Both the position numbers and the translations under genes were made by a program. The notes under the pieces are model-generated. The model was not told where the DNA came from, ran no database searches, and worked only from the letters and a program-made list of their open reading frames with translations. A stretch of 64,000 nucleotides of DNA from Paraescarpia echinospica (Eukaryota; Annelida; Polychaeta; Sabellida; Siboglinidae), in contig CM034533.1 in NCBI GenBank assembly GCA_020002185.1, forward strand, positions 73,682,805 to 73,746,804. Reading direction: 5' to 3'. Of this stretch, positions 30,550 through 41,514 are shown in pieces. The first letter of the stretch is position 1, and the number at the start of each line of letters is the position of its first letter.

Positions 30550-31311
30550 TTAGTCATCGTCGTCGACGTATCTTTTTAGTGTGCGGACTGTATACGAGGG
30601 GTCCCCGTTCCAACTCGTCTTCCGCACACTAATCTCCACTTTAGTACCGGTTAACTCGAGCACGGTATCGCGGAGATCCTCCTCGTTCAATTCCGTCAAG
30701 TACTCGGCCGTGAACTCGACGAGATTAGACATTTGGCTATCGAACAACATAAGCCAAAGCTCATCTTCTTCCTCCTCGCCGTCCTTCACCATCACACGCA
30801 ACGCGAAGAAATATTTCGGTACAAACACTTCACCGTGCGTTCGACATATCAGGGCCCCGTCTTTGTTTGTCTGTAATTTCCGGCGACAACGGGAACATCC
30901 CAAATAGGTGGTGCCGGGCTCGCCTTTGTACGAGACGGCCTCGATCGTAACGGGCGACAGGAGTTTATACACACCGTTGACGGCGCACTTCAGATGTCTC
31001 AGACTCACCGCTGTGGCGCGTGTCGACGCCGCCGATTCACGCTCCATAGAACCGCTCCGCGACAGGACCGGGGGCTGCTCGGCCGTCTCGTCGGGCTCCA
31101 AGCGCGCCTCTTCGGCGCTTCTCTTTCGGCCGACAGTCAACGGGGCCGCGATCAGCGTAACGGGGCGCTTAACGGGTGGTGACACCCCCGTTGACAAGGC
31201 TGCAATCAGTGCCGAAGGTTGACTGCTGCTGGCCGCTGTCGCCGCCTTCATCGACTGCTTACGCCGTGCCTTCGACTTTTTTGGTTGTTGTTGTTGACTT
31301 TCATCCGCCAT
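30550..31311 (-). CDS. RPA-like single-stranded DNA-binding protein, copy 1
   Basis: A 253-residue protein. The Gln/Lys/Ser-rich N-terminal half is likely disordered. The C-terminal half resembles the RPA70 C-terminal OB fold: a zinc ribbon with GCSRC and ICRTH (C-x2-C and C-x2-H) and then YFFALRVMVKD and LWLMLFDSQ, the two core strands of the fold. An acidic tail ends it. It would coat ssDNA during protein-primed, strand-displacement replication. It is transcribed divergently from the spliced plus-strand gene of the right arm. The gene is intact, with in-frame indels relative to copy 2. Confidence 0.72.
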   Translation of the reverse strand: MADESQQQQPKKSKARRKQSMKAATAASSSQPSALIAALSTGVSPPVKRPVTLIAAPLTVGRKRSAEEARLEPDETAEQPPVLSRSGSMERESAASTRATAVSLRHLKCAVNGVYKLLSPVTIEAVSYKGEPGTTYLGCSRCRRKLQTNKDGALICRTHGEVFVPKYFFALRVMVKDGEEEEDELWLMLFDSQMSNLVEFTAEYLTELNEEDLRDTVLELTGTKVEISVRKTSWNGDPSYTVRTLKRYVDDDD

Positions 31312-31408
31312 GTTGCGGAAGAACGTCTGCTGCTTGCTGCTCTGCTGTTGTAGAAAGAATACACGGTTAGAAGTTCGGCGTCATACAATATAACATTTTT
31401 CTCACCCG

Positions 31409-31416
31409 TTTTATAC
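31409..31416 (-). promoter_or_regulatory. TATA box of the RPA-like gene, copy 1
   Basis: GTATAAAA on the minus strand, about 98 bases upstream of the ATG. Copy 2 has GTATATAA at the same site. A possible 3' splice site (ctacaacag) lies between it and the ATG. Confidence 0.55.
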
Positions 31417-31430
31417 TTTTTCCAAATAAC

Positions 31431-32225
31431 ACGCATGCGCACTTCACGCTAATACATCATCTTACTCAATTATCAGCGTGCGTGCCTCGTACATTTCAGA
31501 CATTTTTTTTCGAAAAAAAGTATCCGGTCACGTCAGTACATTCGCCGTTAAATCTCTCCTTACATCGATTTTCTCTAATATCGATGCACCTCGCGTTTCC
31601 TGACCCCACAGAGAATCTATACAACGTTTAGTTTTGTGCTTTTAACGTTTCGTTTATTGTTTTTGAAATGTCATTGTCTACACTATAACGCGCATGCGCA
31701 CTTCACACTCATATCCTTATCTTTTTCAATTATCGTCGTGCATACTTCATCCAACCCAGGCATTTTGTTTTCGGAAAAAAATTAGCGTTCACGTCAGTGC
31801 ATTCATTGTTAAATGTGACTTTTACCGCGAATTTCTCTAATATCTATGCATCTCGTGTGTCCTGATCCCCCAGCGATCTTATACAACGTTTTATTTCGCG
31901 CTTTTAACGTTTCATTTATCGTTTGTAAAAATCCATTGTTCTCCGTTCACATTCCAACTCGTTAAGTCACGCGCAACAGATGTCACACATGTGCGCTTAA
32001 CGCATTCCGTCTACTCTCCGAGGAATTTGTTTTAGGAAAAAAGCTAGCGTTCACGTCAGTGCATTCATTATCAAATGTGACTTTTACCGCGAATTTCTCT
32101 AATATATATGCATCTCGTGTTTCCTGACCCCCCAGTGATCGTATATAACGTTTAATTTCGTACTTTTAACGTTTCGTTTAACGTTTGTAAAAATCCTTTG
32201 TTCTCCGTTCACATGTCAATCAAAA
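31431..32225. repeat. Three tandem ~260-275-bp degenerate repeats, copy 1
   Basis: Three successive units, each with a GCATGCGC-type start (degenerate in the third), an attttgtttt-gaaaaaa block, ttcacgtcagtgcattc, ctctaatat and cttttaacgtttc. They occupy the space between the divergent RPA-like and plus-strand spliced genes. No coding potential. They could be enhancer or replication-control repeats. Confidence 0.75.
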
Positions 32226-32306
32226 TCAGTCGCGCCGCGCACATTTCATACACGCTTTTACAAACACGAACACACGACGTCTCCACCACATCGCTCTAAC
32301 AACAAC

Positions 32307-35292
32307 ATGTCCACAACAAAACCACGGTAAGACAGTGCATGCATTTTATTTAAATGCACGTTTTTATTATTGTAACATATTTAAACAGTGCTTACTACAG
32401 CATGCATGCATGCATTTTATTTAAATGCACGTTTTTATTGTTGTAATGCATTTTATTTAAATGTTTTAACAAGATTTAACAAGATTTAACAAGATTGCCA
32501 TCCAGAAAATTACTCTGGATGGCAGGTGGACAAGGAAGCCTTTTGGCTTATCGAGAGTCCAATACTTTTTATCTACATGTATCCCGCCTTTTTAAGGTGT
32601 GTGTCGATTTTATTTTAAAACATATTCACGCTACTAGCACCAACGCAATCAGGAGATAATCTGTTCCATTCATTTACAGTCCTTTGTGAGAATGAGAACT
32701 TTCTTATATCTAATCTACACTGCTCCTTTACTAATGTAGCTTCATGTCCTCTGGTCCTTCTATTTTTCTTAACTGAGAAAAAAATGTTTCTATCAATATT
32801 TTCATAACCATTCAATATTTTAAACACTTCTGTGTGATCTCCTCTCAATCTCCTGGTCTCTAGTGTTGTTAAACCACATTCTTTTAGGCGTATTTCGTAA
32901 CTAAGATCCCTCAGATTTGGTATCATTTTAGTCGCTCTCCTCTGTACTCTTTCTAGCATATCTATGTCCTTCTTGCGATATGGCCTCCATGCTTGTATAC
33001 AATATTCTAAATGAGGCCTCACTATTGTTTTGTACAGCGGTACTATTAATTCTTTTTTCTTATACGTTATATTTCGCCTAATTAATCCAAGGATTTGATT
33101 TCCCTTTGACGCTGCAATTCCGCACTGCTCTGAAACCTTCATATCAGCACTAATGGTTAACCCCAAGTCCTTTTCTTTTACAGTAGTACTTAGAACAGTA
33201 CCCCCCATTTTATATTTTACCTCTTCATTCCCATGACCTGTGTGGAGGCATTTACATTTCCCAAAATTGAACAGCATTTGCCACTTTTCAGACCATTTGA
33301 TCAACCTATCAAGATCATCTTGTAAATGCTGTCTGTCTCCATCACTTTTAATCCTTCTAAACACTTTTGTATCATCCGCAAATTTTAACACCTTGCTTGT
33401 TATATCATCGTCCAAATCGTTGATATATATTAAGAATAATATAGGTCCTAGTACTGATCCCTGTGGTACCCCACTCAATACCGATTTCCAGTTTGAAGCC
33501 TCCCCATCAACTACTACACGTTGTCTTCTGTCATTCAGCCATTTTTCTATCCAGTTTATTACACCATTTCCTATGCCATGGGCCTTTAGCTTAAGGAGTA
33601 ATCTTTGATGTGGTACTTTGTCGAAAGCTTTTTGAAAATCTAAATAAATGATATCTACTGGTGATCCCTCATCTACCCACCTAGTGATGTCTTCCAAAAA
33701 ACATAACATATTTGTTAAGCATGACCTCGCTTTTAAAAACCCATGTTGAGATGGGTTTATCAAGTTATGTTTAACAAGAAAATCCACCATGTGATCTTTA
33801 ATTAGTCTTTCTAATAATTTGCAAATCACTGATGTTAAACTCACTGGTCTATAGTTCTCTGACTTGTTTCTCGAACCTTTTTAAATAACGGTATAATGTT
33901 TGCCTCTTTCCATTCTAAAGGAACCACTCCCTCTTCTAATGACAAATTGAAAACTGTTGCAAGCGGTACGCTAATTTGTTCTACAATTTCCAATAGTAGT
34001 TTGGGCGGAATCCCGTCCACTCCAGGTGATTTATTATCCTTCATAGCCCTTATTTTCTTAGCTACCATTTCCGAGGTTACAACTAACTGTCCTAAATAGT
34101 CTGAATCTGCCCCCTTGAACTTAGCCTCTGGTACTGGCAGTGAACTAATATCTTCCCTGGTAAACACTGAACTAAAATACTCATTCAGGTCTTCTGCCAT
34201 TAAGAATCCCTCTGATATTGTATTTCCAGCACTATCTTCTAGAGGACCGACCTTATCCTGAACTTTCTGTTTGCTTCGAATATACGCATAAAAACTCTTA
34301 CTGTCATGTTTTATATTACTAGCTAATTTTTTTTCATAGCTTCTCTTTGAATTTCTAATTTCAGCTGTAGCTTGATTAAGTGCTTCTTTATAAATGTTGT
34401 AGTCTTCTTTACTAGTATCGTTTAAATGCACGTTTTTATTGTTGTATTATTTAATGCATGTTTTTACTAGTTTTACCGTTTAAACATGCATGCATTTTAT
34501 TTATAAGTACATGCATGCATTTTATTTAAATGCACGTTTTTATTGTTGTAACATATTTAAACAGATGTATTTTATTTTAAACATGCATGCATTTTATTTA
34601 AATGCACGTTTTTATTGTTGTAATGCATTTTATTTAAATTGTTTTTTACTAGTATCGTTTAAATGCATGTTTTTAGTGTTGTAATGCATTTTATTTAATG
34701 CATACTAGTACGCATTTTACCGTTTAAACATGCATGCATTTTATTTATAAGTACATGCATACATTTTATTTAAACAATACATGCATGTATTTTACCAAGA
34801 CAGTATTTTATTTCAATTTACTACATACCGTTTAAACAATGCATACTACATTTTATCTCACTCATTTTATTCATCCTTTGTTTATTTCATAGACCGATCC
34901 AACTGCCTACAAGGGACACATACACGCCACGTAGGCCAATTGAGCTCCCCCCCGACGCGTCGACGACGTCGACCCGAGCAACATGCGCGGTCGCGGCGTC
35001 CGTCCGTGCGCCTTCGCCACCTGTTACGCCGCCCAATGTCACGCCTTACTACAGTGACGATGATGACATCGTCCCCGATCTGGCTCGGGTCTTTCTCGTC
35101 CGGCAGCCAAACGGCCTATGGAGGACAATAACTCTATCGGCGGGAAGGCTTCGGTCCTCCGCCGGAGATCGGCTCCCCGCCGGAGACCGACAGGCGGCAA
35201 CCCGTCGGTCGCTGTCGAATACTGCAGTATTATACACAATAAAATATTCCAGTCACTACTCACGTTTTCACGCGTCTATTTTCAATGCATAA
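32307..35292 (+). CDS. Spliced right-arm gene: 7-residue leader exon plus acidic protein, copy 1
   Basis: Exon 1 (32307-32326) encodes MSTTKP plus two bases, followed by a strong donor gtaagac. Exon 2 starts at 34893 after tatttcatag, the first base completing an Arg codon. The reading continues through a conserved acidic stretch (DDDDIVPDLARVF) and NGLWRT. An 11-base difference from copy 2 near 35130 then shifts the frame, and the ORF ends at 35290-35292. The intron (2566 bp) is an AT-rich repeat tract interrupted by a LINE. The function is unknown. The C-terminal part after about 35130 is probably altered. Confidence 0.55.
32466..34408 (-). mobile_element. 5'-truncated CR1/L2-like LINE inside the intron of copy 1
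   Basis: Minus-strand LINE with 3' tail repeats (aatcttgtta, three times, at 32466-32496). The reverse transcriptase continues over two frames: 34408 to 33841 (pre-RT and motifs up to PLFKKV) and 33844 to 32615 (LTSVICKLLERLI, FLKARSCLTN, IYLDFQKAFDKVPH, SGVPQGSVLGP, FADDTKVF, then the C-terminal domain). One frameshift at about 33850 separates them. Intron repeat sequence (ttttactagta, gtttaaatgcacg) resumes on both sides, so insertion followed that of the Polinton. It is absent from copy 2. Confidence 0.9.
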
Positions 35293-35750
35293 ACACCCTA
35301 CTGAATGTTAGTGTATTTATGCATTTGATTGTCATTGTAATCCCACGACTAGATGTATTTAAACGTATTGCTTTCGTTTTAATCCGTCCACCAGAACAAC
35401 GTTGTTTACCGTTAGCCAGCTATGCTGTCATCCAGGGGTCAAAGACCACTAGGCCAGCAGCCCTTATCGCTGCAGCAGTCGTCGTCGCTCTTGCTGTCAA
35501 CATCACATACGGGGACATCTCAACGTTTATACAATGGTTTTAATATACAATGGTTTTAGCGTGGTTAGCGTATTGCTTACGTCAGCACAACTCCTACCCC
35601 AGCGTATTGCTTACGTCAGCACAACTCCTAGCCCAGTTATAGGTGGTCCAGTACGAAACTTCACTTTAGCGTGGTTATAAAGTACGAAAATAAACTGATA
35701 TACTTTAGCGTGGTTATAAAGTACGAAACTAAACTTATATACTTTATTAT
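35293..35750. other. Right subterminal region, copy 1
   Basis: It contains a frame ending at 35543 with the hydrophobic stretch LIAAAVVVALAV and VNITYGDISTFIQWF, which in copy 2 is preceded by an in-phase acceptor (see 56379-56523). Here a 7-base insertion puts it out of phase with the leader exon. After 35543 the motifs tagcgtggtta and cgtattgcttacgtcagc repeat several times toward the TIR. Confidence 0.5.
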
Positions 35751-36078
35751 TAAACGCATTATTGCTTACGTCAGCGCGCTCTAGGTACGGCGTTGATCGC
35801 TAGGACTAAAATACTCTCTGCACTCACCGCTAGGTGGCATCTCTCTAGTGTACTGTCAATCATCCAATTAGTATCAAATTACATCGCTCATCAATCACGT
35901 TTTTTATAAGTAGGTTTCCCAAACTCATTAGTGTCAAACACAAAGCCTTTGATCTTTTTTATACATAGGATTAGTCTCGCATTATTGCTGACTCAGCGGT
36001 GTGGTCGAATCGTTTAGTGGTCATTAAATTCTTTTTTATAAGTAGGATTTTGAGGTCCAACAGCGCTTACTATCTACT
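35751..36078. repeat. Right terminal inverted repeat, copy 1
   Basis: Reverse complement of 17092-17421 with few changes, ending AGCGCTTACTATCTACT. The following bases gactga do not match the left flank. Confidence 0.95.
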
Positions 36079-36700
36079 GACTGATGGCGTGAACTCTCCC
36101 CAACGGCGCTATCCGCCAAGGTATCGGAAACCAGTCGTACGGCTCGACCTGTGAGTACGTAACACTGCACCCCGTCGGTCATAATAATACCCCTGTGCAT
36201 TACTTAAGTTGTTTGTGACGTTTACTACATTTCTTGTCCGTGTTGCCATACAAGAAATGAACTGAACATTAGTAGTAGAGAACTCTTTAATTTAGTGTGG
36301 AGGAGTGTAATGTAGTCGCATTGCTAGGAAGAACTACACGGTTTACGTCGTATTATCAGAGCCGCAGTAGTAGTATATCCGCCGGCTTGTGTGTTTTTGG
36401 TTTTGTTCCGTTCATGTTAATAAACGAATCCAGCTTCAGTCAGTCTGATTATATCCTGAATATATGACAGTATATGTTGAACATAATGAATGAATATACA
36501 TATTTAGAACGAAAGTGCATGCAAGAACAACAATTGAAAGTGCAACAACACCATTTTCATGCATAATCATATTAGGCTAGATAAAAAAAACTGAACTACT
36601 GGAACATTTCTTGAATAACACTAAGCAATGTGTTTGCATTCAGCTGAATGGTCATTTAATTTGTCTTGTTGATGTTACGTAATCGGCAATAACATGTTAC
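36079..36700. other. No recognisable gene
   Basis: Spacer DNA immediately right of copy 1. No family motif found on either strand. Confidence 0.5.
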
Positions 36701-36704
36701 GACT

Positions 36705-37250
36705 CTAGCACATAACTATTAAATATTTATGTGTGTACTGCATTTTGAACTGGTGAACATTTCTAAAGCTAATCAGTGAACTGTCCAGGGAATTCCAAAG
36801 TTTTACCCCTTTAACTAAAATATATACACACATATTCTTCAGACTGGTACGTGCATAGTTTTGTATAAACTTACGTTTATGTCTTCTTCTTCTTCTTTTT
36901 TAGGATTATTGTGGAAACCCTGGCAGTCGAGGAATAACTCCACAGAGGAATTATTAAACTGGTTGAATAAACTGATTCATATATTCTGAACAACTGTTGT
37001 ACATTCATTCGTAACAAATGGTGAAATGCCTTGAACATTGTTACAACAGTTTTTAATTTAACTAAATCTGGTACTTTAAGAATACGCAGATTATAAACTA
37101 GTATATTTGTTTGATAAACTCTGTTAATTGACATACATATATGTATGCCTGTATGATGTACAAGCTTAAGTAATGTTATGAAAAATGAACGAATTGTGTA
37201 CCTACATGGGATCAGATATGTTATGTTATGTCCATATAAATAACACATAT
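36705..37250 (-). pseudogene. LINE reverse-transcriptase C-terminal fragment
   Basis: Minus strand: LRILKVPDLVKLKTVVTMFK, then about 110 codons later GVKLWNSLDSSLIS, the usual C-terminal signature of CR1/L2-like LINE proteins, with FIQNYARTSLKN between them. Stops are present, and the catalytic domain is absent. Confidence 0.6.
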
Positions 37251-38219
37251 AGGTCTACCGGTATAAATAAAGTATACAAAGTAACATATATAAAATGGAG
37301 CCTACCAATTTTTTTATGTAGACTCGATCAAAACCTCCTCTCTGATTAATGTCGTGGACATTCCAAAATGTACCAAATATCACTATATATGTGCTAACTC
37401 TCCCGGAATCCCCCTTGATTTTTGGTGTATCTCCCGGTCTACTGGAATACCGGCAAATCTCCCGGACTTTAGCTTAACATTTCCAACAGCACACCCCCGC
37501 CCATCTTTCGATGTCAAGATCCAAGAGACAGCGCGACGAGATAGCGCGACATGGGAAGCGTGCTGAACTGCTGATAAATCTCCCGGAATTCAAAACAAAT
37601 TGGCAGGCATATATCACGGATCTACACCACGTTATTTTAGATTCGCCAGGCTCGTAGGCTGCTGAAGTAAAATAGTTCCGCTTGAATAAACTATATAAGT
37701 TGTAGTTTGGAGTGTGGGGAGGAGGATGCAGTTGGATAGATCAACAGGGGATATGCCTATAGATTCGGAGTTTGAGAGCCTCAGCTACTGAACTGGTCCA
37801 TGAACTAACGGCGCACTGGTCCAATACAGTAAAAACGGTACTGGTCCAATACTGTCTTGACTCTTGCACAGAGACTGTAAATTGGGTCAGTGTAGTAGCA
37901 TACTGTACTGATCAAATACTGGAACAGTAATGGCCCAGTGCTTGCATAGTGTATTTGTACAGTGCTGGGCACGTACCGGCATGCTGTACTGGCACAACGA
38001 TGGGTCCAGCATAGGTAGCATTTCCAACTCGGGTCAATACTGGATATCGTTACACTTGGTTAATGTCGGCATGGCCCAAGATTGGGATGCCCCTGTGCTA
38101 ATGTTACGTAAAACATTCCCAGTTGCATGATCGATCGGCGTTCCTCGGATCAATCGTAGAAAACGTGCGTAACGTTATGCCGGTTATGGACAATCGATTA
38201 CATCAGTCCATTACGTCCG
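37251..38219. other. No recognisable gene
   Basis: Simple AT-rich and moderately repetitive sequence (recurrent actggtccaatact motifs at 37790-37930). No supported ORF. Confidence 0.5.
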
Positions 38220-38690
38220 AGCGATACGTCCGTCTATTGCATCCGAGCAATACTGACCTCGCTTCAAGAACGGGGGATAGAAGACGTGTACATCGAATTC
38301 CCTGAAAGACATCTACACCAACTGCTCGATGACAGTCCACCTACAGTCCTACACAAAGAAAGCATCAAGATCAACATCAATAAAGGAGTACGAAAGAATG
38401 ATTGGATCACCCAAGCTTTTTACGGCAACACTCGAAAGCCTATACCGAAGACTGACTTGGGAAACCAGAAGCTTGAGGATAGACGGAGACTATCTCAGTC
38501 ATCTTCGCTTTGCCGACGACATACTCATATGCGCAACTACACCGCAAGAACTACAGAGAATGCTACAGGAGCTAGCTGATGAAAATGAAAAACAAGATCT
38601 GAAGATGAACATTTCGAAGACAAAAATGCATGATGCTAAAAAACGACACACCAATATATATCAACATCACGCACCTAGAGAATGTTGAAA
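38220..38690 (+). pseudogene. RTE-like LINE reverse-transcriptase fragment
   Basis: Two frames joined by a frameshift near 38400. The first reads GIEDVYIEFPERHLHQLLDD and KININKGVRKND; the second reads SPKLFTATLESLYRRL, LSHLRFADDILICATTPQEL and LKMNISKTK. The FADD catalytic box and flanking pattern fit RTE-type endonuclease-reverse transcriptases. A short, dead fragment. Confidence 0.7.
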
Positions 38691-39698
38691 GCTACGTTTG
38701 CTGCACGCACGCGTCCACACACCCACATCCACGTGTACAAAGCAACACGCACGCACAGGCGCGCACATGCACATTCAGTCTGTACTATGAAGCTCGATCG
38801 CCTGGTTAACAATTGCATTTATGCAAGTTAGCATAAGTTGCAATAGTTAATGTGAACACTAATCAAAATGACTGCATAGGCCTATAGTTTACCCAGCTAC
38901 ATATTTGTTGCCGGCATTAGGCCTATTATCTTTACGGTGACATCGAAAACAAATGAAAATAAAAAAATATTAATTAATTATGCTCACAAAGACAGCCTCG
39001 TATTGCGTATGCTACTACGCCACCGTCGAATACGGTTACAGCGGATAATACTGGTTACATGTACTGGGCCATTAAGCCCTCTAACCATCTATATCCCTAT
39101 TTAGATAGATGTAATGGGTTAATATAATAAAATAACAATAAAAACAACGCATGGTTATTAGTCAATTAACATATAAATGGTGGTCCATTCCCTAAATATT
39201 GTGACTAGAAAATGTCTAGTTGTGTACTAAGAAAATGTTATTATTTCATACCCTAAATAATTGTGGAAAACGTTGTGCGAAATTTTAAATGGATTAGTTA
39301 AAAAACACTCTTACAAAGGGGTACGCTTTGCTCCGCATCCAACGTGTCATCGAAATTACAAAAAAATATGTATGTTACAGAAAAATATATGTGACATTAA
39401 ATTAATTATTTCATATTTATAAAGTTAAAGTACTTTTGCCATGGAGCCGTTTAAAAAGGAAAACTGTAGCATTTATTACAATAATTATATTTGTAAACAA
39501 TCAAATTAAATATGTGTAACTTTTTGTCGTGCTGTCTCTGCGAAAATCGCATGTAACCAAAGTTGTATGGCAACGTCCTACGTCATTTTACTTGTAAAAA
39601 GCGTCAATAAAAGTAACGTCTGTCGAAATATGTGGGGTCCGTTTTGCCCCGCGGTGGGTACTTTGCCCCACACTGCCCCAATCCCAAAATTAAAACAC
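38691..39698. other. No recognisable gene
   Basis: AT-rich host or repeat DNA left of copy 2. A short stretch near 39320 (ggggtacgctttgctccgc) resembles 60846-60870, which may mark a repeat family on both sides of copy 2. Confidence 0.4.
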
Positions 39699-39704
39699 CA
39701 TATG
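39699..39704. repeat. Target-site duplication CATATG, left
   Basis: Identical 6-mer at 57209-57214 on the other side of copy 2. Six base pairs is the Polinton norm. CATATG is itself palindromic. Confidence 0.9.
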
Positions 39705-40033
39705 AGTAGATAGTGTGAGCTGTACGATCTCAAAAGCCTACTTATAAAAAAGAATTTAATGACCCCTAATGAGTTTTGCACATCGCTGAGTCAGCAAAAA
39801 ATGCGAGACTAATCCTATGCATAAAAAAAGATCAAAGGCTTCGTGGTTGACACTAATGAGTTTGGGAAACCTACTTATAAAAAACGTGATTGATGAGCGA
39901 TGTAATTTGATACTAATTGAATGATTGACAGTACACTAGAGAGATGCCACCTAGCGGTGAGTGCGGAGAGTATTTTAGTCCTAGCGATCAACGCCGTACC
40001 TAGAGCGCGCTGACGTAAGCAATAATGCGTTTA
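39705..40033. repeat. Left terminal inverted repeat, copy 2
   Basis: Matches the reverse complement of 56880-57208 over its full length. It carries CCTAGCGGTG at 39950-39959. Confidence 0.95.
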
Positions 40034-40157
40034 TCGCGCTAACCACGCTAAAACCATGGAACATTCGTAGTCCTTAACGCTGACGTAATGCGTTTGTAGA
40101 TTCGAGAGGCCACCTAGCGGTGAGATATAACCGGGGCAAAACCCTGCATAATCCTTG

Positions 40158-40236
40158 GCGACGGTATAGCTCTCTTGGGAGAGTGTTCGCCTAGGGATCG
40201 AAAGGTTCCGGGTTTGAACCCTAGTCGCAACTTTTT
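40158..40236 (+). tRNA. tRNA-like gene in the left arm, copy 2
   Basis: Same unit as at 17574 in copy 1 with one change visible, in the D loop (ttgggag here, giving a better GG pair). A and B boxes and a TTTTT terminator at 40232-40236 are present. A partial second copy of the 3' half (agggatcgaaaggt followed by cagtcgcaa) lies just downstream at about 40269-40291, between it and the TATA box. Confidence 0.45.
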
Positions 40237-40296
40237 ATTAGATTCGGGAGGTCACCTAGCGGTAATGTTAGGGATCGAAAGGTCAGTCGCAAGTGG

Positions 40297-40304
40297 TATA
40301 TAAG
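40297..40304 (+). promoter_or_regulatory. TATA box upstream of the NADAR gene, copy 2
   Basis: TATATAAG, same distance to the ATG as in copy 1 although the sequence upstream of it has been rearranged, which suggests it is functional. Confidence 0.7.
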
Positions 40305-40338
40305 CGGTGGCGGTAGCGGGTGATCGGTAGTCGGTACG

Positions 40339-40788
40339 ATGTCGCCTATAAGGTTTGGTGGATCGCGGTCGTTCTTGTCGAATATGTATATGCGTCGACT
40401 GTCGGCGTTCGGTCGAGGCTTTCGATCCGTCGAGCACGCCTATCAGTATAGGAAGGCGCTATTCTACGAGGACGTGGAATGCGCCGAAATAATCAAAAGT
40501 TCGCTAAGCTCTTACGCAGCGAAACGACGCAGTTACGACATTCGACTACAGAGAATGAAAAAAAAATGGACCGACGTTAGGGTGGAATGTATGAAGATGT
40601 TGTTGAAGAGGAAGTTTGACGGAGCGAGCGATTTGAAGGATTCACTGTTGGCGACCGGGGACGACGAATTGGTGGAATGGGTAGCGAGTAAGGAGGGTTT
40701 CTGGGGTAGCGGAATCGCGGGCGATCGGGGGAAGAACACGCTCGGTAAAATGTTGATGGAGTTGCGCGATGAGTATAAAAAGGAGTAA
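40339..40788 (+). CDS. NADAR-family (YbiA-like) ADP-ribose N-glycosidase, copy 2
   Basis: 149 residues, one Ser shorter at the N-terminus than copy 1. The SVEHAYQYRKA helix, LLATGDDELVEW, WGSG and KNTLGKMLMELR are all kept. Changes against copy 1 are mostly among charged surface-type residues (for example RMRNKW to RMKKKW, VKC to VEC). Retention of the domain core in two diverged copies indicates that the enzyme was useful to the element. Confidence 0.8.
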   Translation: MSPIRFGGSRSFLSNMYMRRLSAFGRGFRSVEHAYQYRKALFYEDVECAEIIKSSLSSYAAKRRSYDIRLQRMKKKWTDVRVECMKMLLKRKFDGASDLKDSLLATGDDELVEWVASKEGFWGSGIAGDRGKNTLGKMLMELRDEYKKE

Positions 40789-40816
40789 AAAAGTGTTCGT
40801 CGTTCAGTCGTGAAAA

Positions 40817-41476
40817 ATGAACGGACCGTCGTTGAAGCATCCTTTTACGTGTATAGTAGCCGGTCCTACGGGATGCGGTAAGACGACGTTCGTCGAGCGT
40901 TTGATACGTTACGACACTATGATCGATCCGCCGCCGGAGAAAATCCTGTGGTGTTACGGACAGTGGCAGAGCGGCTACGCGTCTATGTCTTCGAAAATAG
41001 AGTTCGTAGACGGCCTGCCGGATCCGAAACGTTTAGACGGTAAAGCGAGAACGCTTCTAGTACTCGACGACCTCATGGAGGAGACCGATAGCCGGGTGAC
41101 GGTACTATTTACTAAAAAAAGTCATCATTGTAATACGTCCGTCGTACAATTACGTCAGAACATGTTTCCGAAAGGGAAAGAAAACCGTACAATCAGCCTG
41201 AACGCTCAATACATAGTTCTATTCAAGAGTCCTCGAGACGCGGGTCAAGTAGGTCACCTAGCGAAACAGATGTACCCGGGAAAGGTCAACTACATGATAG
41301 AGGCTTTCAAAGACGCGACGTCGTCGGCGTACGGGTATCTATTAGTGGATCTGAAACAGGAAACGGAAGAGGACATGCGTTTGCGTACGTGCATATTTCC
41401 GGACGATCGCCTTCAGTACGTGTACGTACGGAAGGGTGGCGGCGGCGGTGGTGGTGGCGGCGTCGGCGGACTATAA
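40817..41476 (+). CDS. ATP: A32/FtsK-like genome-packaging ATPase, copy 2
   Basis: 219 residues, with Walker A GPTGCGKTT and Walker B LLVLDDLME as in copy 1. Only a few residues differ, near the C-terminus (DDRLQ for VDRLQ, one extra Gly in the tail). It starts 28 bases after the NADAR stop. Intact. Confidence 0.92.
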   Translation: MNGPSLKHPFTCIVAGPTGCGKTTFVERLIRYDTMIDPPPEKILWCYGQWQSGYASMSSKIEFVDGLPDPKRLDGKARTLLVLDDLMEETDSRVTVLFTKKSHHCNTSVVQLRQNMFPKGKENRTISLNAQYIVLFKSPRDAGQVGHLAKQMYPGKVNYMIEAFKDATSSAYGYLLVDLKQETEEDMRLRTCIFPDDRLQYVYVRKGGGGGGGGGVGGL

Positions 41477-41514
41477 GAAGAGAGGGACGACAGGGCGTAC
41501 GTTTATTAGTCGCT

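Larger units (their letters stand above)
17092..36078. mobile_element. Polinton/Maverick, copy 1 (18987 bp)
   Basis: Long terminal inverted repeats start with AG (AGTAGGTAGTAAGCGCT on the left, AGTAGATAGTAAGCGCT as reverse complement on the right). Between them lies the full Polinton gene set: protein-primed polymerase, integrase, packaging ATPase, protease, major and minor capsid proteins. The flanking 6-mers differ (ttaaat at 17086-17091, gactga at 36079-36084), so no target duplication is visible. Damage: a 505-bp deletion and frameshifts in the polymerase, a stop in the 215-codon minus gene, a 7-bp insertion in the third plus gene, and a LINE inserted in an intron of the right arm. Confidence 0.95.

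Noticed and set aside
36877..37248. A 123-codon host membrane protein
   Set aside because: The reading continues the C-terminal signature of a LINE (VKLWNSL), so it is a LINE relic.
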